Positions 48,332-60,291 of a stretch of 64,000 nucleotides of DNA are shown here, one piece after another. Below the pieces are notes generated by a model. It ran no database searches, was not told the origin of the DNA, and saw only the letters and a program-made list of their open reading frames with translations. This DNA is from Tachypleus tridentatus (lineage: Eukaryota > Arthropoda > Merostomata > Xiphosura > Limulidae), in the NCBI RefSeq assembly GCF_004210375.1, contig NC_134834.1, positions 163,203,290-163,267,289 on the forward strand, read 5' to 3'. Positions within the stretch are counted from its first letter, which is position 1. The number at the start of each line of letters is the position of its first letter. The translations under genes were made by a program, and so were the position numbers.

Positions 48332-48454
48332 TTTCAATAAGTTTAGTTTTATTACCTAATTTATAGCTCATCCCTTATAATTAATTACATAATTGATTAA
48401 TACAGAACTGTATACTTCTGTGACAACAAAAATTAAGTAGAATGCTATTGATTG

Positions 48455-48577
48455 GTTTGTTATTAAAAAAACTAAATTACAAAACCATACAATGAGCAAT
48501 GTTGTGCCCACCATGGGTATTTAAACCCGGTTTTTAGCTTTATAAGCCTTTACACTTACCTCTAAACCATTAGGAAC
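48455..48577 (-). mobile_element. Short SINE, family B, diverged
   Basis: TGCCCACCATGGGTATTTAA, ACCCGGTTTTTAGCTTTATA and AGCCTTTACACTTACCTCTA. Confidence 0.65.
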
Positions 48578-49430
48578 AAGTAGAACGTATAAATATAATT
48601 TCTTGTTTTTAATAGCTGGCATTTAAAGTTATTAACGACTGTTTGTTTTGTCAAAAAAATTGGAAAAGTATCGTTAGACCTTAAACTATTTTTTATTCTT
48701 TTGAAATTTTAAACGTTCGTTTTTTTATCTTTGATTGCGCTTTTCTTGTTAGCTATAAAAATAACATCTTAATGGCTGACGGATAACATCTTTCAGAAGT
48801 CTCATATACTCAGGTGTCGCTTAATCTGTATTCTTATTTATGTGAAATGTATCAACTAAATTGGGTAATAATTAAAAGTCCCTATTGATAAAACATTATA
48901 TGTATTATTAATGCATTCTGTTTTAACGAAAAATGTCCACTAACTAAAATCACTATCTCATGAGGGTTACGGCGTCTTCCATTTTGCTTGTAAAACTGAA
49001 GATTTATACATTTTCCAGTTGGGATCTTTTAATTTTTCGAATTATATCTTAATGTCGCGATTGATTTACGCACCAGGTATTAAACAACTTACGTCTACAC
49101 TTAAGTTCACTGCCAACTGAAAGCTTGAAGCAAGCATGTACTTAAAACACGTAATTAAGCAGTATCTATTACTTCGCTGTTATCAAGCATGTCCTTACGT
49201 AGTTGTGAAATGAATCATCCAAACTATCGCACAAAAGTGTTCAGTAGTTAAACAGTACTTTCATTAAGGCAGCTTTTCTTTCAACTGTAATGAACTTAAT
49301 TCATTCGTGTACGATCGATCTACCTATTTCACAAGTTGCTATTTGTCTGGCTGCTATGAAGGATATCTGACGATTAAGTAATAGTTTTGGATGATACCAT
49401 TGATAGAGTATGATAATTAATACATAATAT
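48578..49430. other. CARP intron A-B, nothing recognised
   Basis: No feature seen. Confidence 0.4.
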
Positions 49431-49473
49431 GCACGTGTATACTATAATATCACGAACATGCATAATTTGTAAG

Positions 49474-50148
49474 TTAATAATAACAGAGACGAGGACGGTT
49501 GATAAAATAGAACATTTTGTTTACTGGCTTTCGATTTTGTAGACATTCCAAAACCACAGGTTACAATACTTTCTATAACGATTACTTTGCCATTACTACA
49601 GGATCTTCAGACCTTGAACTTTACATTAAGAAAGTTTACTCGTAGCTGAAGACTACCCTGGTATTTACAACTATCCGGCCTGGCATAGCTAGGTGGTTAA
49701 GGCACTCGACTCGTAATCCGAGGGTCGGGGGTTCAAATCTCGGTCATACCAAACATGCTCGCCCTTTCAGCCGTGGGAGCGTTATAATGTGCGGTCAATT
49801 CCACTATTCGTTGGTAAAAGAGTAGTTCAAGAGTTGGTGGTAGGTGGTGACAACTCTAGTCTTACGAAATCAAACTAAAATTAATGACTCAGAAATCTCT
49901 TTAAATTTAAAAGTGTTCTAAATTTACACACCTGCAACTATAGTATTTTCCAACATATTCTATAATATTACTTTGTTCTTGGTTTACGACTTTACTCAAC
50001 ATCTACATAAACTAATGATAGCTGTGGTAAATAAATACTTTCGTAACAGATTTCGCTGAAGACTGAATAAGTTTATTCCAAAACATCAAAACCTAGTAAA
50101 CAAAATGTTCTGTATTTTATTAACCGTCCTCGTCTTTATTATTAGGCT
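49474..50148. mobile_element. MITE with about 50 bp terminal inverted repeats, carrying a SINE
   Basis: The left end TAATAATAACAGAGACGAGG and ACGGTTGATAAAATAGAACA is mirrored at the right end (TGTTCTGTATTTTATTAACC and GTCCTCGTCTTTATTATTA), with GTTTACT/AGTAAAC closing the repeat. The interior is non-coding and holds a family A SINE. Exact target duplication not assigned. Confidence 0.85.
49676..49868 (+). mobile_element. tRNA-derived SINE, family A, tail-truncated
   Basis: GGCCTGGCATAGCTAGGTGG head, GGGGGTTCAAATCTCGGTCA, AAGAGTAGTTCAAGAGTTGG, then ends at CTCTAGTCTTACG. Confidence 0.9.
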
Positions 50149-50702
50149 TCGTATGCCACAGCATGAAGTCATTGTAAATGTTTCACGAACATGCATGTTA
50201 TGTATTTGATCAATAAAATTTTACGAACATGCGTACAAAGTATGTCAACATTAAAGTTTTACATGCATGCATACTATGTTTTCTGCAGTAAAATTTCGCG
50301 AATATTCATACTATAAACGTCAACAGTAAAATTTCACGTACATGCCTACTATGTATTTCAACAGTTCAGTTTCACGAACTCGCACAATATGTACTTTTAC
50401 AATAACGTTTCATGAACATGCATAATATGTACCTCAACAGTGAAGTTCCACAAACGTCCATATTATGCAGTTCTACAAAAAAATTTCACAAGCCTTCAGT
50501 CTGTGTTCTGTTGAAATAAAACTTAACACCTGCCATACGAGCCACATCGCTACTTAATGTGGGTAAAACAAGGTTATTCTAGGAAGGTAAGCGTTGTTTT
50601 GATTTTAAAAAATAAGTTTAGCACTATTTTAGAGGTCTAGATTGCTGGAACAGACCTGTGACTGGAGCGGTGGTGACCTGACCTGAGATCACGAAAGCCA
50701 AC

Positions 50703-51014
50703 ATGAAGAAATTAACTTGTAGGTGTAAAGTAAAACGACGTAGCAATGAAACATGGTTGAAATGTTCCAGATGTGGTTGTGAACATGATGGTTTAAGTGT
50801 AGTGATTAAGCTAACTGTGGGTCCAGGTAAGATGAGGGAAGAATCAATTCGAAGATGCCCTGATAGAGTTGGCTTACCATTTGAATCGGAGATTCTTCAG
50901 TTGTTTACTGTATTGATAACGATATATAAAATAATGAGCACAAGAGTACTATTAAATAATAAAAAAGGCAATTGGAATCATATACAAGATGTAGTTAGTT
51001 TCAATATTTGGTGA
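50703..51014 (+). CDS. Hypothetical 103-codon frame with a Cys cluster; doubtful
   Basis: The frame starts MKKLTCRCKVKRR and has KCSRCGCEHDG, giving CxC...CxxCxC, a possible metal-binding knuckle. The second half is ordinary, ending in VSFNIW. It lies on the strand opposite CARP, in the intron upstream of nothing else recognisable. I do not know a matching family. The composition before the start (CGGTGGTGACC and similar) is less AT-rich than around it, as in a captured fragment. Chance is a real alternative. Confidence 0.25.
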   Translation: MKKLTCRCKVKRRSNETWLKCSRCGCEHDGLSVVIKLTVGPGKMREESIRRCPDRVGLPFESEILQLFTVLITIYKIMSTRVLLNNKKGNWNHIQDVVSFNIW

Positions 51015-51567
51015 AACGAACGGCACAGTAAAACCCAAAGATGCAGTTTTGAAGTTGAAGCAGATTCACGATCTATTCATTACAAGATGATTTCCCTAGT
51101 GATTCTAAAATTAAACATGTCATTCTTACAATGAAGAGTACATATAAGAAGGATGGTATAATGCCCAGTATGGTATCGCCATGGTATAATTCGTGGATAT
51201 TTCATTGTGCCGTATTTTCATTAAAATTTAGCTGTTTTTTTTTTTTTTCATTTCAGAAGTTGTGTCATGCTTCATTAAACGAGATATATCAAAATAATCA
51301 CAAATAATCGGTCCACGGAATGGCCCTCCCTCCATATTGACCATCCTAGGCTTCTAACTGAAAGATCCTGAGATGGTTCACGTGACAAATGTTGATATAT
51401 ACCTGCACTAAACTTTCTCATCAAACACCTCACAAACATCTTTAGGGAACTTTTTAACCGTGTACACTTTTTGTCCGTACGTACTCAATGCCTCTTGATA
51501 CATGTCTCACATCCACACATACTGTGTGTTCTTGAGAAACGTAGTACATACATCTATATGAACGTAC

Positions 51568-51762
51568 CTCTGCAGGAAAGGATTGACCAGCTACTGTGTG
51601 TTCAGAACCAAAATTCTCAGAACTTCCAAAGTGCACATGCACTTCGTCTACACGATAATCGTATGATAATGGTCCACTGCTAATGTAGACAGCTTCTGCT
51701 TTTGCTGTGGAATTGGCCTTAAAGGCAATTCCATGTCCAGTGTTGGTAATCATTCCATTTAT
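51568..51762 (-). CDS. CA10: CARP (CA10/CA11-like) exon A, central alpha-CA fold
   Basis: A 195 bp exon of 65 codons, phase 0 at both ends. The acceptor is ...tgttgcag and the donor is GTACGTTC on the minus strand. The protein runs from INGMITNTGHGIAFK to AGQSFPAE and matches the vertebrate CA10 stretch around 'YNTGRHVSLR...GSEH...GE' almost block for block. The segment holds the YISSGPLSY strand, then VHVHFGSSENFGSEH, where active alpha carbonic anhydrases have the first two zinc-binding histidines (H94 and H96 in CA2 numbering). Both histidines are present here; from memory, vertebrate CA10 has Arg at the first. CARP proteins are secreted, non-catalytic relatives of carbonic anhydrase; vertebrate CA10 and CA11 are known ligands of neurexins. 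The preceding exon, with the WGL...SPVNI region, was sought up to 64 kb and not found. Identity is confident; the gene symbol is by similarity. Confidence 0.93.
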
Positions 51763-52658
51763 CTGCAACATAGAAAGAAAAAAATTATGAACGTTTTAAA
51801 ATTAAAATCAATTATTTTCAATAACTTCGACTGTACTTAAAAGTGATGATTTTGTATAATGCCTGTAATTTTGCAAGTTTGCCAATATTTCTTTAATCCT
51901 TTGGAAAAATTAAATGAAACCAAAACAAATAAACTCCATGTTTCAAGACTCACACCAGCAATTCAAAATGTTCTTTATTATAAAATGTCAAGATGAATCA
52001 TCGGATATTTGTAAAATAATTTCATTAATTAAATTAACAACCATAATATATGACATGAATGAAAGCTGTAAAGCCAACCAGAAAGAATTTCCTTATTAGC
52101 AATAAATGTTGAAAGCTAAAATTAGTAAATGATGTATTAGTTGTTGAAAAATAGATTTTGAAGGGCAATTTTCTAATATTTTGCCCGTCAAGCTATGTAT
52201 CTTTAGTGATTAAGTCCTGCGTCCCACATGCCATATATATGACTACAATGACTATTAGTGTTCATACTTAGTTTTTAAGCAAACGATCTGGAGCCATCCA
52301 TCTTGGATCACTAAAGGAAATTAGACAGGTGATCGTCTCAAGTGACGAAGACGTTTCGATCGATACACAAAAACCTTCTGCTTTATTAAAAACGTTTACA
52401 TCTCGGAAATCAGCCTCAAAAACCAATTTCATTTATTATGTCATTCAATTTTAGAAAATAGAAATTAATAACGTCACTTCCGGTAACGTCAAATCCATTT
52501 GATTGAGTCACGCGAAAATCTACCACAAGAAAGCATGCTGAACCAAAATCGAAAAACTACATATGCAATGATTATCATGATAAAATCTTTTGTATATGAG
52601 TGATGCATTTGTATATCTTCCTACTATATGTCATTTAATGAAACTTCTTATATTTTGT
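51763..52658. other. Sequence upstream of CARP exon A
   Basis: Probably intron. A weak relative of the hammerhead-like elements may lie at 52330-52420 (CTGCTTTATTAAAAACGTTT). No earlier CARP exon seen. Confidence 0.4.
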
Positions 52659-52739
52659 TGTTGTTGTCATCTTAGCATAAAGCTAAATAATTGGCTATCT
52701 GCGCTGTGTCCAGCACAGGGATTTTAGCATTATAAACCA
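52659..52739 (-). mobile_element. Short SINE, family B fragment
   Basis: TAGCATAAAGCTAAATAATT, GGCTATCTGCGCTGTGTCCA and TTTTAGCATTATAAACC. Confidence 0.6.
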
Positions 52740-52778
52740 GAAAACGTGTTGGCATTTTTTATGATAATACTAATTCTT

Positions 52779-53044
52779 TGTTTGTTAATTTTCGCGTAAA
52801 GCTCTTCGAGAACTATATGCGCTAGCATCGCTTAATACAAAAGTGATAAACTGGTGGGAATGTACTTGGTAAACACAACCAACTGCCAATTTTTGGGCTA
52901 CTCCTTTCCTAGCAAAAAGTGAGATTGGTTGTAAGATTATAACTCTCCCACAACCATAGGGGGAGCAGATTTAGTGGTGGGATTCTAATCTGAAACCCAC
53001 AGATTGCGAATCGAGCGCTCTAACCACCAGGCCATACCAGGCCC
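52779..53044 (-). mobile_element. tRNA-derived SINE, family A, diverged subfamily
   Basis: TTGTTTGTTAATTTTCGCGT, GCTCTTCGAGAACTATATGC, GCAAAAAGTGAGATTGGTTG and CACCAGGCCATACCAGGCCC. Confidence 0.8.
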
Positions 53045-53352
53045 TGATAATACTAATATAAATATATTTACGAAATGTCATTTTAATTTCTTCGTTATCA
53101 TTAAACTCTAGGGCCCCTGTGGGAAAGAGAATGGAATCATCTGTTTCTAAAACTGTTTATGCACGAAATTGCTTGCGGATCATTGGCTTTGTTTTTTTTT
53201 ACACGATCTGTAATAATATGCGATCATCAAAAAATGTAAACAAAGATATTTCAGCATTGCAATGAATTACAAGGTGCTCTATATATTTTACATAGAAAAT
53301 AACCAAATTCGCCTAATTTCCCTCGGTCAGATTTTTACTCTGAATGGCAAAA

Positions 53353-53633
53353 GGCGGCCCATCATGGCCAAGTGGGTTAAGGCGTTCGACTCGTAATCTG
53401 AGGGTCGCGGGTTCGCATCACCATCGCACCAAACATGCTTGCCCTTTCAGCCGTGTGGGCGTTATAATGTGACGGACAATCCCACTATTCGTTGGTAAAA
53501 GAGTAGCCCAAGAGTTGGTGGTGGGTTGTGATGACTAACTGCCTTCCCTCTAGTCTTACACTGCTAACTTAGGGACGGCTAGCACAGATAGCCCTCGAGT
53601 AGCTTTGTGCGAAATTAAAAAAAAAAAAAAAAA
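53353..53633 (+). mobile_element. tRNA-derived SINE, family A, full length with poly-A
   Basis: GGCCCATCATGGCCAAGTGG head, GGGTCGCGGGTTCGCATCAC, full body, GTAGCTTTGTGCGAAATTAA, ending in a run of A. Confidence 0.92.
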
Positions 53634-53908
53634 TCGAATGGCAAAAGGTAAAAGCGTAAAAGATGCAATGTGTGAATTCCCACTATGTACAAAAGGTTAT
53701 AACCAGTCTGAATCGTCAGTGATTTGATGGTTAGAAAAAGGCAATTTTAAAAAGTGTAATGTCGAATTTGTTCTTTTGGACGTTTTTTTTAGTATGCTTT
53801 CTCTCATTTCATGAAAACTTGTATTCTCGAGTATAATTTATTAATTACAATTGTTTATTAACATGAACTGAGATACTAATTTCAAAATAAATTCAAAGAT
53901 CGTAAGTG

Positions 53909-54157
53909 GTTTGTTTTGTTTTGAATAGACGAGGGCTATCTGCGTTAGCCGTCCCCAAGTTAGCAGTTTAAGACTAGAGGGAAGGCAGCTAGTCATCACC
54001 ACCCACCGCCAACTCTTTTACTAATGAATAGTGGAATTTACCTTCACATCATAACGCCTCCACGTCTGAAAGGGCGAGCATGTTTGGTGTGACGAGGATT
54101 TGAATTTGGGACCCTCATATTATGAGTCGAGTGCCTTAACCACCTGGCCATGATGGG
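53909..54157 (-). mobile_element. tRNA-derived SINE, family A
   Basis: Slightly deleted copy: GACGAGGGCTATCTGCGTTA, CCACCGCCAACTCTTTTACT, GGCGAGCATGTTTGGTGTGA and CACCTGGCCATGATGGG. It faces the copy at 53353. Confidence 0.88.
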
Positions 54158-54189
54158 TAATTTTACTTTGAAATGTTGTTATCGCTGCT

Positions 54190-54295
54190 CTCTGGTAGCC
54201 GAGCAGTAAGCTTAAAAGACGATAACACTAAATTGGGATTCTATTCCTGGGGGAAGCGTAATACTAATCACCTACTGTGTAGCTTCGTGTTTATA
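54190..54295 (+). mobile_element. Short SINE, family C, diverged
   Basis: GGTAGCCGAGCAGTAAGCTT, GGGATTCTATTCCTGGGG and ACTGTGTAGCTTCGTGTTTA follow family C order. Confidence 0.5.
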
Positions 54296-56924
54296 ACAGA
54301 GAAAACATATATTTCTTTTCACAACGTTCTGTTATTTTAATTATACATTTCGAATAATAATCAATACATAATATAATTAGTAATAACACTGACATTTGGG
54401 AATTTATTATACGCAAAGGTTGCTTATTGTGCAGCTTTACATTTAACGATAAAAAGAGTAAAACATTGAAAAATACGGAAATATGATGTTTTTCCTAAAC
54501 GGTGAAGCTGAATTAGAGATTACTAACTCTAATACTCAAACCAAATACGATTTTTTAAATTAAAAAAAAACAATGAAATTAACACGTTACTGAGGAATCA
54601 TGTTCAGAGTATTGTATGAAAGCGTAAAAGGGGAAAAAGTAGAAACAAATGAGTAAAAAACGTCAGTCGATGACATTGATAACCAAAACCTAGAAGGAAA
54701 ATGCTTTGATCTAATTATTTTGTTTAGTAACCTGAAAACAATAGGTAATTACACCTGCACTGTATATCTCTCAATATATACATCTGCAATGTATAATGCG
54801 AAACTGTATTTCAAGCCTGAAATACCTATGTCGTCGTTTAATTAGTAGAACCTAAACGTCGATTGACTATTTTCTCGGCAAAGACCTGTTCGATAAATCA
54901 ATGTAGAAGAGCACCCAACGTGTACAATGAGAAAATTTACATATAAATGGATGAGATAATTCCTCAAGAAGTATAACACTGTTACTAACATCTTATTTCT
55001 GAATTTATTATCATGTAATCTGTATTATTTACAACCAAATAACTGACAAAGTTATGTTAAATAAGAAAACCTAAATTTACCGATGTTGCTTAGATTCATT
55101 AACAGATACTGTGACTGAGATATTAGGGCTACAGAAATGGTGTTCTGTTTAAGCAACTGTACAAGGCACGAATATTCTCCTTTGATCGTAATTAACCCTA
55201 ACAGTAAAGTGAACCGTAAATGAATAATTTAAGATAATCTGTAAGAATAAACGAGAGATAAACAATATAAATGAATATCGTAAATTTTTACTGCACATAT
55301 AAAAATACTAATTTTTTTATCAGATATTTATCAAAAAATATTTGATAAAAATTTTGAAGATTCGTGTCTTTATAAAAATAAATGATGAAAATTAGGATAA
55401 TTATCAAAAATATTTTGTTGAAATATCAAGTATTAAGGAAGTTGTTAAAGTAATATTTCAGTGAGATTTTATATGTAGTTACCAAAACGGATGCATTATT
55501 ATGATCCTGACTATAAGCCACAGGTGGCGTAACGATAAGAGTGAGAACTTGCAATAACTCTAAAAATCAGGTTTCCCTATCTGTGCATTGTGCCCACATA
55601 CCAGTCTGTAGTTTTATATGGATTACATAAACTTGCACGTGCTTATGTTTTGTTCTTGATTTTTACGGTGCTTTAGCCACTGGTTAGAAATTGTTTTTAT
55701 CGTGCTACGATTATAAACTAAAATGTATTAACATATATGTATACAATATCTAAACTTAAGTCGTAATCATGGAAATAAAATACTAATTACAAAAATACAG
55801 TCTAGCTGCTTAGGTTATTAGAGACTAATGACGAAAACTAATGAAACTACCAGGGTAAATAACAAAGCTGAAACTATAAACTTCTATAAAAGTATTAAAA
55901 ACTTCGTTTCAAGAGGATTTACTTTAATTGATCGAAAAAAATGTTTTTCATAATTTTTACCTCTTATTGATGTTATAATGAATTAAAAATAAAGAAAATC
56001 ATTTTGTAGTCTTAACGGACTGTTTTTTTCTTCCTAAACAGTTGTTTCTAAAGATTATTAAGGAACATGTAAGTCTCTATGCGGATTTTTTGTAAATTGT
56101 ATTCAAATGAATCGTAATATTAATAACTCATGCTAACAGTCTAAATTAATTTTGTCAAGAGGATTTTATGGTTAAAAAACATTACATTTTCATGAATTAA
56201 TCTAAAATTAAAAGTATAGAGTTGTGGGGCCCACATAGTCCATCCCTGAAAATCAGTAGGTGTTGTAAAATATGTTGAGAAAAGAAATACATTAGTTAGT
56301 TTCCCTTTTAATTTTGTTAAAACCGCATCTATATCGGTTAAAAGAACACTGTCGTACATCCACAGAGTTAATTACATTATTGTTTGTACCTATGTAGAAA
56401 ATGGCTACGTGACTGGTAAACCTTTGCTACTTAATTTATTCAACTAGAAATATGTGACAGATATCCTAGTGGTATAAAAATAAAAACATCAAAGCTGGAT
56501 GCTCCTGTTGCTTACAATGTATATAAAGTATACTTCCCTAAGACTTAGCTAATTATACATAACAAGTTCATATAGATTATCAATATAGAGAGTAGGAATT
56601 AGTTTCTCATTGACTGAAGATTACTTTATCAAATCAGCAATATGTTATTTTGTTCTTAGATGACATTTTAAACCAATCTTTTTTTTATAAACAATTTAAA
56701 TGTAAACCGAATAACAAAAAAATACTTAATACGACCAGATTATATTTCCTTGACACTGAAAAGGTAAACACTTTGTTCGGGTTCTACGAAATACAAACTA
56801 AAGTAATATAAAAACATATCCTCATTTTGTTAGCACTTGATGGTGTTTGTGTTTTGAAAAAGTAACTCGTGCCACTCGGCTAGAGCTGAAGCATTTAAAA
56901 CTATTTTTGTATTTATTGTACAGA
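54296..56924. other. Non-coding, one faint SINE
   Basis: A very old short SINE may lie at 55513-55610 (AGGTGGCGTAACGATAAGAG). Otherwise nothing recognised; frame 56141-56359 is unmatched. Confidence 0.4.
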
Positions 56925-57095
56925 TACCAAGGCTATCTGCCTACGCTCACAATTTGGAACTACTAACCACAGAGAAGGCAACTATTCAGCAGCACTCTAA
57001 CAACCACCATCCACGCGTAATTTTGTGATATTGCAAAATTCCAATCGTGCTTGCCAAATATAAAATGCATAGGTCTAACACAGGGTTAACTCGCG
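56925..57095 (-). mobile_element. Ancient SINE related to family A
   Basis: GGCTATCTGCCTACGCTCAC, GAGAAGGCAACTATTCAGCA and ACAACCACCATCCACGCG follow the tail-to-body order of family A, badly eroded. Confidence 0.45.
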
Positions 57096-57518
57096 TCGAT
57101 TTAAAGATACTCCAGTACTGAAAATAGGTTTACATTTTAAAGTTAGCCTTAAAATTAAAGTTAATATTATTTTAAGTTGATAATATTTTGCAAGTGGAAC
57201 TTTAAAAGTTAAACTTTTCAGGCAAACATCCAAAATGCCAGAAAGACACGCTCTTATGACGCATACAGCTGAAAAAAAAAAATCGACATCCTTACAAAAA
57301 CCGTTATAAAATTGTTTTAGCTCTCGCTGTACCTTCGGTGTAGCTCACGAGACTTGTTAGATTTTGCACTTACTTAACTTTAAAGTGTATATATATATAT
57401 ATATTTATATATAAGACTTACGGCATTCAAGAAAGGGATAAAATCTTGGTTTGAATCACACCCGGTATCAATTAAAAGAACTTAAGAAACTATTTCTATA
57501 GTATAGTACGCCATTTAT

Positions 57519-57636
57519 ATTTTTTATAACGTGCTATGCAGAATACTTGGGAGCAGTGTGTGAAACCAGTTTACGTGTTTTTATAACGTGCTATCCAGAA
57601 CACTTGTGAGCAGTGTGTGAAACCAGTTTACGTGTT
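57519..57636. repeat. 58-59 bp direct duplication
   Basis: TTTTTATAACGTGCTATGCA with AGCAGTGTGTGAAACCAGTT occurs twice back to back with three or four differences. Confidence 0.9.
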
Positions 57637-57704
57637 TTTATCTTTACTTTATTCCTCTTGTTTTAAAAGATGGCTTTAATTGGATTTACTTTTATGCGCG
57701 TAGT

Positions 57705-57935
57705 ATATGTTTGCATACCAAGCTGTGAATCCGAGGTTTCATGATAAACGTCCCATTGATGAATTTTTGGTGTGGAGTTGTGTTATCAGAGTGATAGGCA
57801 AATTCCACTATTCGATCAGAGTAAATCAATAAAAGAGTTATAGGTGAGTGCTGTTGATTACTTGCCTTCAAAATAGAGGACAGATGGTGCAAATAGACTT
57901 TGTAGTGCTTTACGTGAATATCCGAGACAAAGAAA
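57705..57935 (-). mobile_element. Ancient SINE related to family A
   Basis: CAAATTCCACTATTCGATCA, AAAAGAGTTATAGGTGAGTG and GACAGATGGTGCAAATAGAC resemble the body with strong divergence. The similarity does not settle the orientation firmly. Confidence 0.4.
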
Positions 57936-58377
57936 TACAATATATAACGTAAATATAATTATTGATGTTTTAAACGTTAGAAGTGCATTATAATTTAATG
58001 TGGAGGACATTGAACATTCACATAATTAGTTCTAATGGTGTACAAATTTCTCAACTATAAAAAGGCATTAACATAGTTAACTGTAAAACTGTAAGTAGAG
58101 ACATTTAGCTTGCTGAGAAGGGTGAAACTCTAAGAGTGAACATTTACATGGTTTACAACGGTTTAAATTATAGTATGGAATTATTTTAAAGTAATTTCGG
58201 TATTGGATGTGTTGAAGGCTTAAAATGTTTGGTTTGATGGCGTGTTAATAATTCGATCTAATCATGGCTTTGATAGTACACTGTTTATGTAGTATTCTAT
58301 GCCAGGGAACAGATAAATAATACAGTCACCCGTTCATTGCAGTAAAGTAGGCTCGGAGACTGCATATAGTGCAAAAC

Positions 58378-58615
58378 TGCACCTGAAATGCCTGCGCTAG
58401 ATGTCTCTAATTTAGCAGTGAAAGGTTAGAAGAAAGACAGCTAGTTGTCATCACCCATCACCAAATCATGGGCTATTATTTTACCAACCAATAACAGGAG
58501 TGACCGTGACATCATTACACCCTCATAGCTGAAAGGGCGACCATGTTTGGTGGGACTGGAATTCAAACCCACGACTCGTAGACTGAGAGTCGAGTGCCCT
58601 AACCACTTGTTCAGG
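58378..58615 (-). mobile_element. tRNA-derived SINE, family A, diverged
   Basis: AATTTAGCAGTGAAAGGTTA, TTTTACCAACCAATAACAGG, GGGCGACCATGTTTGGTGGG and GAGTCGAGTGCCCTAACCAC. Tail eroded. Confidence 0.82.
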
Positions 58616-58660
58616 TAATGATAGACAAGGATTATGTCGGAAAAAGGCAAACACTTTGCT

Positions 58661-58932
58661 GTAGTTTGTTTTGAATTTCGCGCAAAGATACACTAGGGCT
58701 ATCTGCGCTAGCCGTCCCTAATTTAGCAGTGTAAGACTAGAGGGAAGACAACTAGTCATCACCATCTACTGCCAACTCTTGGACTACTCTTTTACTAACG
58801 AATAGTAGGATTGACCGTCACTTATAACGTCCCCACGGCTGAAAGGGCAAGCATGTTTGGTGCGATGGGGATTTGAACCCGCGACCCTTGGATTACGAGT
58901 CGAACGACTTAACCATCTGGCCATGCCGGGCC
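58661..58932 (-). mobile_element. tRNA-derived SINE, family A, full length
   Basis: TTTGTTTTGAATTTCGCGCA tail to CCATCTGGCCATGCCGGGCC head, body complete. Only 45 bp from the older copy, same orientation. Confidence 0.93.
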
Positions 58933-60291
58933 GGCTACTTTGCTGTGAAACGATAAACTGTAGACAGTGTCTGGCCATGTTGTGTGGTGAAAACATAGGT
59001 TAAACTATATTTAAGAACATTACCTAAAAATTGATTAGAGACGAGAAAAACATTTCAAACAAACCTTAATATGGTGTTTTCACCAGTGGATTAATTTCTG
59101 TCGTATTAGTACTCAAACATATGTACTTAACAGCATTATAAGTACAGATGACTTCAAAGAAAAACTATTCCTTTGGAATACTTTGTATGGAGTTAAAGAA
59201 AAGTGTTTGCATTTTTTTCATTTCATTTTTCACACTTCCTGTGAGATTAGTTTCGAAAGCACGAGGTTTAAGAACTGTTTGCAAAAGGAAACAGGAAATA
59301 ATTACTAACTAGTGCTAGTGGACACGGTTCTAGAACGCAAATATATATTTATTTGTATAGCTAGAGGACCAGGTACCTAGGGTGTGATGTTACCATTTTA
59401 GTCTTATAAACTGCTTTTTAAAGGTTAACATTCATTCATAATGCTAATGGGTTTGTTTCTAGAACAAAATAGATAATAGTATTAGATAGTAGTACCTAAA
59501 CTGCTTCTTCAGTTTTTACTTATTCATAATGCTGGAGAACCTGCTTATAGAATGTAGTCAACTATCAGAGTAATAGGATTAACGTTGATTGATTTTACGT
59601 CAAATAAAAATTCCCATAATTTTGAAGGGAAAGACACAATCTTCAAGGAGTTCACTCGCATCTACGTTACAGTTTATATATTTTATTCATTTAATATATT
59701 GAATAATAACCATGGAGATTTTCAGTGCTTACTTTCTATTGCAATTATCATATGGTAATGTGAATAAGATAATCAAGCGAAGAGAAAAGTGCAAAAGACA
59801 TCATTACATAGAAAGAACTTTCATAATGATGTATTCAGCTATAACATCTGAAATTAACAAGAGCTTCCAACTGATTTCACTCATATCTGCTTAAAGAATG
59901 AAAAAAAAATTTTTTGTAGATCTGTGTAATTTACTTTGGATGGTCATTGCATTCTATAACGGCTTTCTAACAAGAATAACTGTTACTGACGTTTGTTCTT
60001 TGATACAAACACGTTGGGGCATAAAATACAAGGGAAGAAACATACCACGTTAATGAGTGGACAGTTTTTGAAGATCTACAGAAGTGATAAAATGTCTTGT
60101 TAAACTATCTTTCTTAGCATTGTTTGTTTATTTACTTATTCTCTTTTCAAATGTACAGGTAAGATGACAACATCTTGAATCTACAAAAGCTTCTAAATAA
60201 GGTTGATAATTACAGAATAATATGAAACATATGAAGAAAACGTTGTAAGAAAGCTTAGTATAACACTTCAAGTCTTGTTTCCTGTACTTTT
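58933..60291. other. Non-coding, nothing recognised
   Basis: AT-rich; no gene or repeat seen. Confidence 0.4.

Larger units (their letters stand above)
49431..50500. repeat. About 46 bp tandem satellite, split by a MITE
   Basis: Diverged copies of TTTCACGAACATGCATAATA plus TGTATTTCAACAGTAAAA. One copy or so lies before 49475 and about seven from 50150 to 50500. A MITE occupies the gap. Confidence 0.75.

Noticed and set aside
47850..48371. 169-codon and 72-codon frames with a 14-residue repeat on both strands
   Set aside because: They are produced by a 42 bp satellite whose period is a multiple of three; both strands are open for the same reason.
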